Positions 52,901 to 58,584 of a stretch of 64,000 nt of DNA are shown here, piece after piece. Under the pieces are notes generated by a model. That model searched no databases and was not told the DNA's origin. It saw nothing but the letters and a program-made list of their open reading frames with translations. A program made the translations under genes and the position numbers. The DNA comes from Mycobacterium conspicuum. GTDB lineage: Bacteria; Actinomycetota; Actinomycetes; Mycobacteriales; Mycobacteriaceae. The stretch's first letter is position 1. Each line of letters opens with the position of its first letter. The stretch covers positions 2,356,001-2,420,000 of the forward strand of contig NZ_AP022613.1 in the NCBI RefSeq assembly GCF_010730195.1, in the 5' to 3' direction.

Positions 52901-54563
52901 CACGCTGGCCGGCCAATCCCCTCAGCAGCGGCTGCAGACGCTCACCGCGATGGTCACCGCCACCACCGCAACCGTGCTGGCCCACCCGGACCCCGACGCC
53001 CTTGACCCGGACCGTCCCTTCAAGGACCTGGGCATCGACTCGCTGACCGCGCTGGAACTGCGCAACACCCTCAACCAGCAGACCGGCCTGACGCTGCCCG
53101 CCACGCTGGTCCTCGACCAACCCACCCCGACCACGCTCGCCACCCACCTGGCCGGCCTGCTCACCGACACCACCACCGCGCCGGCGGCCCCCGCGGCGAA
53201 GGTCAGCCCGCGCAGCCAGGAGCCGGTCGACAACGCGCTCGCCCCCGTCGACCAGGCGTCGTTTCAGGCGCTGCGGGCGGCGCACGGGGCGCTGCTTCAG
53301 GTCACTTGGCTCTACGACCGTGCCGTCGATCTCGAGGGCTTACGCCGTTTCCACCGCAACCTCGGCTGCGGGTTGATGGGACGCAGGATCGAACGGTCCC
53401 CGATCCCGTTCGCGCGTGATCGCTGGGTCAAGGCCCCGGCGTCGCAGGACTTCGACATCGCCGCCAGCCCGCGGCCCCGCGCCGAGGTGAGCGCATGGGC
53501 CGACGAGCGGACCCGCCTGCCCATCGATCCGGAGTGGGGACCCGGCTGGCACCTCGGAGTGCTTCCGCTCGACGACGGCGGGACCGCGGTGAGCCTGGTG
53601 GTTTCGCACACGGTCGTCGACGCCGTCGGGTTCGGCCAGGCGATAGCCGATGCCGCCGAGGGCAAGACGCGCGATTTGGGCTACCCGCCCGCTCGCTCGC
53701 GCACCCTGAGGCGCGCGTTGCGCGAGGATCTGCGCCAAACCGTCAAGGACCTGCCCGAAATCGGGCGGGCGTCGGCCGTCGCGGCCCGCAGGATCTGGCC
53801 CGACCGCAAGGGATTCACCTCCTCGGTCAGGGCGGCGCCGCCCCCGCCGAAATCCGTCGGCAGCGATCGGGTTGTCGAGGTGCCGGCCCTGACCGCCTAC
53901 ATCGACCTGGCGGACTGGGACGCTCGCGCGAAAAGCCTTGGCGCAACCAGCAATTCGCTGGTGGCGGGCATCGCGTGCAGACTCGCGGTGGGGCTGGGGC
54001 GCGTCCATGACGACGGAACGGTCGTGCTGCGATTCCCGGTGACGCTACGCACCGAAGACGACACCCGCGGCAACGCGCTGACGATCGTCGACGTCCCGGT
54101 CGACCCCACGCACGCGGCGACGGACCTCGCGGCGATGCACGTCACCATCACCCAAGCGATCCTCGCGGCGATGGAGGACCCCGACGACGAGAACCTGGCG
54201 ACGCTCCCGCTGGCGGCGCTGATACCGACGCGGGTGACCCGGCGGCTGCTGGGGATGGCGGCCGGCGGCGCCAGCCTTCCGGTCACCGTGTCCAACGTCG
54301 GCGAGATACCCGCGGCGGCCAACCGCCCCGACGGCACCGATGCCGACTACGTGTACATGGGCAACCCCGAGCCCGACATCACGCAGGGCACCCTCGAGCA
54401 CCGGGGCGGACAGCTTTTCGTCGGTTCGGGCCGGATCCGCCGCACGATCTTCGTCAGGATCTCCGCCTACATCCCCGGCCGGCCCAACACCGTAGAAGAG
54501 CTGCGCGCGATCACGTCGCGCACCCTGGCCGAATTCGACCTGAAGGCCGAGATCGACTGCTAG
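46929..54563 (+). CDS. PKS3: type I polyketide synthase with fused C-terminal PapA/condensation-like acyltransferase
   Basis: 2544-residue PKS. A short N-terminal docking helix (QSQLDKLTEALRAAL) suits pairing with the PKS2 tail. KS 30-455 (Cys200), AT from 564 (GHSIGE Ser660, HAFH 758-761, malonyl-type), DH (HRVND with His963; Asp1125, His1129), ER (HAGAGGVGQAAIQIA near 1543), KR (GGTGALG near 1731, FSSVAG near 1858), ACP Ser2038. Residues about 2100-2544 form an extra domain with the condensation/WES-type acyltransferase motif HxxxD (SHTVVDAVG, His2227, Asp2231), a LRFPVTLR segment and PVTVSNVGEI. It should release the chain by transfer to an alcohol or amine instead of hydrolysis. PapA proteins are normally separate genes beside mycobacterial PKSs, so the fusion is notable. 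Confidence 0.94.
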   Translation: MQSQLDKLTEALRAALIENEDLRQLRARALEPVAIVGMACRFPGGVDSPAGLWELVAGGIDAVGEFPADRGWNLADLFDPDPDAVGKTYTRAGTFVADAAGFDADFFGISAREAHSMDPQQRLLLEVCWEALESARIDPAGLVGSDTGVFVGTWSQPYGAGGSDTAEGYGLTGSSTSVASGRVAYALGLQGPAVTVDTACSSSLVSTHLACQSLRNGESALALAGGATVMTTPAIFTEFARQRGLAADGRCKTFSANADGTAFGEGAAVLVLERLSDAQRNGHPVLAVIAGSAINQDGASNGLTAPNGPSQQRVITQAVANAGIGLDQVDVVEAHGTGTTLGDPIEAGALIATYGAARSAERPLWLGSIKSNIGHTQAAAGAAGIIKMVAALNHDTLPPTLHVDQPSPHIDWSAGTVRLLTEPVAWPVTDHPRTAAVSSFGISGTNAHLILQQAPAAPAEPETRHPEHDGGFGLVWPISARTPTALRAQADRLHQHLTSHPDLDLTDVAYSLATTRTHHPYRATITAPTAAARKELLDALDALRAGQPHPRLTQHHYLPHLRGKTVFLLPGQGAQYPGMGRELYEHHPVFARTLDDVCAALDAHLDVSLRELMFAESGSAAGELIHQTKYAQPALFAIGAAMHALVSAAGITADYLLGHSIGELTAAYVAGVFSLADAAELVTARGRLMQACPPGAMLAIQATERQVEALLEDHPKVAIAAVNGPTAVVVSGDPDELAPIHESCAAKGLRTTSLSVSHAFHSALMDPALPEFEAIAAGLTFASPTVPILSNLTGQLATSEQLTSSRYWTRHLREPVRFYDSVRELLGAGECTFVELSPHPVLAPAITDTLAQATDRAQSAVITTLHRDHPDQDNLVTALAALHNRGRSPSWPALYPHARTVELPTYAFEHRRFWLVPAASGDAGGLGLQGAEHPLLGAVAELADEDQIVISGRLGAEGWLSGHRVNDAVLFPATGFVEVALRAGELSGCPVIDELVLHAALILSEQAPSDLQILVQPLDEHGRRAFSVHSRPAGQQLGGWTLHASGALSADQPAAGPAPPPAPGVEVVDQDDFYGALAERGYRYSGPFQSLRGIGASQPDAVYAEVALPAGTEISGYGIHPALLDAALHPLASVLDGDADSASLRLPYVLSGITLHATAATQLQVHLTRTGEDTVALHATDPAGAPVISIAELRVRAVSDQIGGPAPLAGVSDSLFELTWSPAPEPLEPAATPPAWAVCTDVPEQLPPSLTRGTVHTDLATLTPCPELVIWPLPHVGETDPLDRVHALTRQVLAQLQGWLARPDTANTRLIVVTRHAVSVGAHDDAPDLAHAAAWALLHSAQNENPDRLVLFDIDGGAATEEKLLAVIAARPAGEPQLAVRNGVAHLPRLARAAALTPPDAPGWQLATTGKGDLTNLTLLPTDPPATLAPGQIRVRVRAAGLNFHDVVVALGAIGDEGLGGEAAGVVVDAGPGTSLRPGDAVMGLFPNNAFAPIAVTDEHTVVPVPAGWSFTQAASVPVAFLTAYIALVDIGGLSAGQRVLIHAGAGGVGQAAIQIARHLGAEVFATAHPNKQHVLTGLGLDAGHIASSRTLSFADAFGAATAGEGVDVVLNSLAGEFVDASLRLLPRGGHFIEIGKTDIRAAGDVAASHPGVVYQAYDLATVAPEPLRRAWAALTPMFAAGALTPLPTTSYGLLAARQAFRDMSQARHTGKIVLIPPAVLDPEGTALITGGTGALGALVAEHLITRHGIKHLLLLSRRGPDAPGAGDLQQRLTGLGAHVTIAACDTGNAAELAAALDSIAAEHPLTAVVHAAGVLQDAVVSELTPAQLDAVLAAKADAAWHLHRLTAGHDLAAFVLFSSVAGTLGGPGQANYAAANAVLDALARHSHHSQNPATSVAWGYWQTPTGMTAHLSTADLTRLTGSGLTPITAQRGLALFDATLASQQPNLLASPLNTAALTRRARNNALDPMLSALVSSRPQASAGSPRTLAATLAGQSPQQRLQTLTAMVTATTATVLAHPDPDALDPDRPFKDLGIDSLTALELRNTLNQQTGLTLPATLVLDQPTPTTLATHLAGLLTDTTTAPAAPAAKVSPRSQEPVDNALAPVDQASFQALRAAHGALLQVTWLYDRAVDLEGLRRFHRNLGCGLMGRRIERSPIPFARDRWVKAPASQDFDIAASPRPRAEVSAWADERTRLPIDPEWGPGWHLGVLPLDDGGTAVSLVVSHTVVDAVGFGQAIADAAEGKTRDLGYPPARSRTLRRALREDLRQTVKDLPEIGRASAVAARRIWPDRKGFTSSVRAAPPPPKSVGSDRVVEVPALTAYIDLADWDARAKSLGATSNSLVAGIACRLAVGLGRVHDDGTVVLRFPVTLRTEDDTRGNALTIVDVPVDPTHAATDLAAMHVTITQAILAAMEDPDDENLATLPLAALIPTRVTRRLLGMAAGGASLPVTVSNVGEIPAAANRPDGTDADYVYMGNPEPDITQGTLEHRGGQLFVGSGRIRRTIFVRISAYIPGRPNTVEELRAITSRTLAEFDLKAEIDC
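47041..53120 (+). repeat. Tandem PKS module duplication, unit 2
   Basis: Counterpart of 40541-46690. The AT core at about 48703-49365 is unrelated to that of unit 1 and has malonyl-type motifs. Confidence 0.85.
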
Positions 54564-54600
54564 CGCGTCCTGCGGTGCGTGGGCCTTCGTCCGCGACCTG

Positions 54601-55509
54601 CTATCGGCGCCGAGCGCTGGCCACCGCCAGCCAGTCATCGGTGGCCAGCTGGCTGCTGTGATGGGGGTCGTAGCGCCGTAGCAGCGCCGACACCCCCAGG
54701 TGCTCGACCGGCCGGAAACCGTGCCTTGTCAGTAGCGCATCCAGCGCGGCGGGGGTGAAGTCGCTGCGATACGGCTCCCCGCGCCGCGCGACCATCCGGG
54801 CAACCCGGCGCGCGCTTGCCCATTGTGCCTGCCCGGTTGCGACCCCGGCGCCGATGTAGTCGACGACGAGGCGACTGCCCGGCGCGCAGAGCGCGGCCAG
54901 ATCGGCGAGCGTCGCATCGATGCCACTGCAGGTGAGATAGGGGGTGACGCCGAGCCACACGATGATGCTTCGACGGGCCGGATCGAACCCGCTGCTCACC
55001 AGGCGCTCGCGCAACACCCGTCGTTCGAAATCACAAGGCACCCACACCATTTGGGCGCCGTGATGCGGCGGAAGGTGCCGCTCGATCACGCGGCGCTTGT
55101 CCGCCTGCGTGGTGGGCGCGTCCACCTCGAAGACCGTGACCGGGTCGGCGGCACGACGAAGGGCGGTGGTGTCGAACCCCGCGCCGAGCAGTACGAGCTG
55201 GTCGATCCCGTCGCTCACGGCGGCCTGGCATTCATCGTCCGCGAAGCGCACCCGCAGCGCGATGTGGGCGTGCAGCCCGCCCCACAGCTTGTCCATCACT
55301 CGAAGGGCGGCGTCGGCTACCCGTGGATGCACCAGGATGGCCCGTAACGCCCTGTGCCCGACGAAGTGTCGCGCGTAGGGGTCGTCGAGGAGGCGACGGT
55401 GCGGTGGCCGCAGCGTCTCCGCGGCGCGTTGAGCCGCATTGGCCTGAGCCGTCCAACTGGCTGTCCGGTCGAGGCGCCGGTCGGCCGCACGCACGGTCTC
55501 TTGCTTCAT
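54601..55509 (-). CDS. SAM-dependent methyltransferase, leucine carboxyl methyltransferase (LCM/PPM1) family
   Basis: 302-residue protein of the family often found in many copies in mycobacteria. Seen: MKQETVRAADRRLDRTASWTA start region, LLDDPYARHFV, QLVLLGAGFDTTALRR (SAM motif I), VFEVDAPTTQADKR, and IIVWLGVTPYLTCSGIDATL. The length fits the family (about 300). ATG 55509 is chosen; ATG 55521 gives four more residues, and the long upstream extension overlaps the divergent gene and is spurious. It ends 37 bases from PKS3 (convergent) and is divergent from the MocR regulator at 55572, 62 bases apart, so MocR may control it. Substrate unknown; carboxyl or O-methylation of a metabolite is the family activity. 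Confidence 0.85.
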   Translation of the reverse strand: MKQETVRAADRRLDRTASWTAQANAAQRAAETLRPPHRRLLDDPYARHFVGHRALRAILVHPRVADAALRVMDKLWGGLHAHIALRVRFADDECQAAVSDGIDQLVLLGAGFDTTALRRAADPVTVFEVDAPTTQADKRRVIERHLPPHHGAQMVWVPCDFERRVLRERLVSSGFDPARRSIIVWLGVTPYLTCSGIDATLADLAALCAPGSRLVVDYIGAGVATGQAQWASARRVARMVARRGEPYRSDFTPAALDALLTRHGFRPVEHLGVSALLRRYDPHHSSQLATDDWLAVASARRR

Positions 55510-55571
55510 TACGCAAAACATGTCGTGGTCGACGCTACGAACGGATCGGCCCATGTGTAAGGTCCAATTCA

Positions 55572-56975
55572 GTGGCAGATTCGTGGACCAGTTCTGCGGG
55601 CGGGGTCGACCTGCACCTCGACCTGCCTGCCGGCCGGGGCAGACGAGCGGCGCTCGAAGGTGCCCTGCGACAAGCCATCCGGGACGGGCGACTGACCCCC
55701 GGCCAACGGTTGCCGTCGTCGCGGTCGCTGGCCGCGCAGCTCGGGCTCGCACGAGGAACCGTCGTCGAGGTCTATGCACAGCTGGCGGCCGAGGGGTACC
55801 TACGCGCCCGACCCGGCGCGGCAACCGAGGTGGCTTCCGGGCCGCATAGCCAGGTGCGACTGCCCGCCGAGGCGACCTTCCCCCGCATCGCCGCCGACTT
55901 CCGTCTCGGGCGCCCGGACCTCAGCATGTTTCCTCGCGCCGAATGGCTGCGAGCGCTACGACGGGCCCTTCAGGGGACCCCGCACTCCGACCTCGGCCCG
56001 TCCGATCCGCGCGGATCGGCACGCGCGCGCGCCGTGCTAGCGGATTACCTCGGCCGGGTGCGGGGAGTGCTCACCACCGCCGAGCACATCGTGATCTGCA
56101 GTGGCTTCACGCAGGGGTTGCGGCTGGTGTGTGACGCGCTCGTCGCTGGCGGCGCGGAGTCGATCGCGCTGGAGAACCCCTGTCTGCCCGACCACCGCGC
56201 CACAGCCATCGCGAGCGGACTCTCGGTCCTCCCACTGCGCGTCGACAGCGACGGCGCCCGGCCGGAAGACTTTGCCTCATCGGCCGCGGCGGCGGTCCTC
56301 ACTCCAGCGCATCAAGCCCCCCTCGGCGCCACGCTGCAGGCCGACCGACGCGCCGAATTCGTCCGGATCGCCGCAACCCGGGGCGCCTATCTGATCGAAG
56401 ACGATTACGACGGCGAGTTCCGCTACGACCGCCATCCCGTCGGCGCCCTGCAGGGGCTCGCGCCAGACCACGTCGTCTATGTCGGCAGCGCCAGCAAGAG
56501 CCTGGCTCCCGGCCTCCGATTGGGCTGGATCGCGGCCCCCGCGGGCCTGCTCGATGCGGTGATCGAAGCCAAGCGGCGCGCTGACCGCGGCACAGACGTC
56601 TTGGCCCAGTTGGCATTCGCCGAGCTGGTCGAATCGGGCGGCCTGGACCGACACATCCGCCGAATGCGCCGCCGTTACCGGGATCGGCGCGACGCACTCG
56701 TCGCGACTCTCAGCCACTCGGCGCCCGCGATACGCATAAAGGGCGTCGCCGCCGGCCTGCACGCGGTCATTTCGCTACCCGAAGATCTTTCGGAAACCGA
56801 CCTCGTGACCGCCGCCCGGGCACGAGACATCGCGCTCACCGGCCTCGCCCCCTTTTGGCACGGAACACGGCCGCGCGCAACGGGAATCATCGTCGGCTAC
56901 GGAACACCGTTTCAACACGAATACGCCGCGGCGCTCGACCGCCTCGGTCAGTTCATGCGTCAGGTGCGCAACTGA
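55572..56975 (+). CDS. MocR-type transcriptional regulator (GntR HTH plus aminotransferase-like PLP domain)
   Basis: 467-residue MocR/GabR-family regulator. The N-terminal winged helix-turn-helix has LEGALRQAIRDGRLTPGQRL, SSRSLAAQLGLARGTVVEVY and LAAEGYLRARPG. The C-terminal fold-type I aminotransferase-like domain has YLIEDDYDGEFRYD and the PLP-binding lysine K309 in GSASKSLAPGLRLGW. Such proteins bind promoter DNA and respond to PLP or an amino acid or amine ligand. GTG 55572 with AAGG upstream is chosen; the longer frame overlaps the divergent methyltransferase. The 62-base divergent gap is the likely operator site. The 3' end overlaps the convergent methyltransferase at 56960 by 16 bases. 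Targets beyond the neighbour are unknown. Confidence 0.88.
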   Translation: MADSWTSSAGGVDLHLDLPAGRGRRAALEGALRQAIRDGRLTPGQRLPSSRSLAAQLGLARGTVVEVYAQLAAEGYLRARPGAATEVASGPHSQVRLPAEATFPRIAADFRLGRPDLSMFPRAEWLRALRRALQGTPHSDLGPSDPRGSARARAVLADYLGRVRGVLTTAEHIVICSGFTQGLRLVCDALVAGGAESIALENPCLPDHRATAIASGLSVLPLRVDSDGARPEDFASSAAAAVLTPAHQAPLGATLQADRRAEFVRIAATRGAYLIEDDYDGEFRYDRHPVGALQGLAPDHVVYVGSASKSLAPGLRLGWIAAPAGLLDAVIEAKRRADRGTDVLAQLAFAELVESGGLDRHIRRMRRRYRDRRDALVATLSHSAPAIRIKGVAAGLHAVISLPEDLSETDLVTAARARDIALTGLAPFWHGTRPRATGIIVGYGTPFQHEYAAALDRLGQFMRQVRN

Positions 56976-57817
56976 GACCGCAGTATCCGGTACTCCAACA
57001 GCCCCGCGCGCATCTGCTCGTAGATCGCCGAGCCGGGCAGCGAAAGGAAGTTCGCCACGCGGGCATTCCCGTCGCCGTAGACCTGCTCCCAGTTGTTGCT
57101 CGCGTGATCGCGCGACGCCAGCACGTTGGCGGTGATGTCGCGGTCGTTTTCCGTGACGAAGCCCAGGGCGCTCAGCCGCGACCGCACGTAGTCCCAATCC
57201 TCGGAGCTCAAAAAGTCCGTGTGCAAGAACCACGCCCCGGGTCGGCAAATCCGGCGGACCTCGTTTAAAAACTTGGGCAGATTCCCGTAGGAGTGCGACG
57301 ACTCCACGTTGAGGACGGCATTGCAGCACCCATCGGGCAGGGGAAGATCCAGCGCATCGCCGACCTTGAAGTCGATCGAATGCTTGGCGTGCGCCCGTTG
57401 GCAGAAGGCGATCGCCTCCGAGGACATGTCGATGCCCGTCACCCGCGCGGTGAACTTCTGCGCCACCTGTGCGCTGTTGCCGCCGCGGCCGCACCCGATC
57501 TCGACAACGTCGAGGCCATTCAGGTCGACGGAACCGATGACCTCGAGCACCAGGCGCACCGAGTTGGCGTTGAACGTGCCCTGCGGAATGTCGAAAGCGG
57601 ATTCATTGTTCGAATCCAGCGCGAGATATCCATAATTGAGGAAAAACGACGAATCGGCGACACCGACGTCCTCTAAACGGCGGCTGAGCTTGTTGTAAAA
57701 GCTGCGCCATCCACCGGCCGTCGTAGACAGCAGGTCGTCAGCCAGGTGCTCTGACATCGCAACTTGTGAATTGTCTTCCGAGTCGGCATTCATCGAAGTT
57801 TCGCTAGGGTTGTTCAT
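56960..57817 (-). CDS. SAM-dependent lipid O-methyltransferase (Rv2952/Fmt-like)
   Basis: 285-residue class I methyltransferase. LDVVEIGCGRGGNSAQVAQ (SAM motif I), ARVTGIDMSSEAIAFCQRAH, DFKVGDALDLPLPDG and NAVLNVESSHSYGNLPKFL. The NVESSHSYG context matches the NVEASHCYP of Rv2952, the phthiotriol/glycosyl-phenolphthiocerol methyltransferase, and GPL Fmt proteins. Its likely job is O-methylation of a fatty-acyl hydroxyl or similar lipid alcohol of the product. ATG 57817 has GAGG eight bases ahead. It is divergent from mbtH across a 534-base gap; its 3' end overlaps that of the MocR gene. In GPL loci Fmt is a companion of mbtH-mps, which supports a lipopeptide role here. Confidence 0.87.
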   Translation of the reverse strand: MNNPSETSMNADSEDNSQVAMSEHLADDLLSTTAGGWRSFYNKLSRRLEDVGVADSSFFLNYGYLALDSNNESAFDIPQGTFNANSVRLVLEVIGSVDLNGLDVVEIGCGRGGNSAQVAQKFTARVTGIDMSSEAIAFCQRAHAKHSIDFKVGDALDLPLPDGCCNAVLNVESSHSYGNLPKFLNEVRRICRPGAWFLHTDFLSSEDWDYVRSRLSALGFVTENDRDITANVLASRDHASNNWEQVYGDGNARVANFLSLPGSAIYEQMRAGLLEYRILRSQLRT

Positions 57818-57988
57818 TTATGTCGCCTCAACCAGATGTGTTTTTCGCCATGATTCATGGTGTCTTTACGGATAAATAATTGTGGATCCCCCGGTCTGAT
57901 CCGGCCCCCGGTCATCGAGTGGCGACGCGCATCAGCTAGCGGCTCGACGTCGAGGGGCCGTCGGTGCAAGTAGTCCAGCTGCCTCCCA

Positions 57989-58012
57989 CTTCTCCGTGAA
58001 CTTCTCCGTGAA
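57989..58012 (+). repeat. 12-base direct tandem repeat
   Basis: Two exact copies of CTTCTCCGTGAA followed by a partial third (CTTCGTG). It lies in the 534-base gap between the divergent lipid methyltransferase and mbtH. The remainder of 57818-58276 shows no gene I can support; the small ORFs there lack family motifs. Confidence 0.6.
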
Positions 58013-58276
58013 CTTCGTGGCGCCAGCGCAATTAACACCCACGACCCTGGCCACCAGGCCTCCGGCGTCGATTATCGCCCACGGCACTGGGCGGGTAGGT
58101 GCGAACGCGCCAATTGGCCGGCCCACCGTCGACGCCGGCGCCGCCTGCGTCGATTCGCCCACGGACCGCGGCCGCGAGCCGTCGCCGCCGCAGCCGGTCT
58201 ACCAGGGCGTACCTCTGACGACGTCGCGGCGCGCGGGCCTAGGGCGTGGGGTCGCCCCCTTAATTCCACCAACCCC

Positions 58277-58306
58277 GAGACAAACCTTCATCGGGCTCAG
58301 TATCGT
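58277..58306 (+). promoter_or_regulatory. Sigma-A-like promoter ahead of mbtH
   Basis: GAGACA (58277-58282), 18-base spacer, TATCGT (58301-58306). The -10 and the next 20 bases closely match those ahead of PKS1. Confidence 0.5.
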
Positions 58307-58307
58307 T

Positions 58308-58321
58308 TAGAACTTGTTCTA
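58308..58321 (+). promoter_or_regulatory. Candidate KstR-type operator (mbtH-NRPS promoter)
   Basis: TAGAACTTGTTCTA: perfect 6-base inverted arms around TT, an exact fit to TNNAACNNGTTNNA. It starts one base after the -10, where a bound repressor would block initiation. Regulator identity is inferred. Confidence 0.55.
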
Positions 58322-58351
58322 CCCATGTCAAAGAGATGGTCTGGAGACACG

Positions 58352-58579
58352 GTGAGCATTAATCCGTTCGACGACGACGATGGCGAGTTTTTCGTCTTGA
58401 TCAACGACGAAGAGCAGCACAGCCTGTGGCCGACCTTCGCCGATGTCCCAGCCGGCTGGCGGGTGGTGCACGGGGAAGCGAAACGCGCGGCGTGTCTGGA
58501 CTACATCGAACAGAACTGGACCGATATCCGGCCGAAGAGTCTGCGCGAGAGGTTGGCAACGGGACAGGGCTCTGGGTAG
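58352..58579 (+). CDS. mbtH: MbtH-like protein
   Basis: 75-residue MbtH-like chaperone that binds NRPS adenylation domains and is needed for their folding or activity. All family landmarks are present: SINPFDDDDGEFFVLIND, EEQHSLWPTF, VPAGW, CLDYIEQNWTDIRPKSL. GTG 58352 is preceded by CTGGAGACAC (Shine-Dalgarno GGAGA); the upstream ATG at 58325 would add nine unconserved residues and lies too close to the promoter. The NRPS gene begins five bases after the stop, so the two are co-translated, as in mycobacterial GPL loci (mbtH-mps1). A candidate operator and promoter lie immediately upstream. A truncated copy of this gene start precedes PKS1. Confidence 0.95.
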   Translation: MSINPFDDDDGEFFVLINDEEQHSLWPTFADVPAGWRVVHGEAKRAACLDYIEQNWTDIRPKSLRERLATGQGSG

Positions 58580-58584
58580 ACCGG

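Noticed and set aside
57996..58310. Small plus-strand ORF (104 codons) and an opposing 76-codon ORF in the gap before mbtH
   Set aside because: Low-complexity content, no ribosome site or family motif, and one runs through the mbtH promoter.
58308..58321. LexA/SOS box
   Set aside because: Mycobacterial SOS boxes need GAAC-N4-GTTC; here the half sites are two bases apart, which fits KstR spacing instead.
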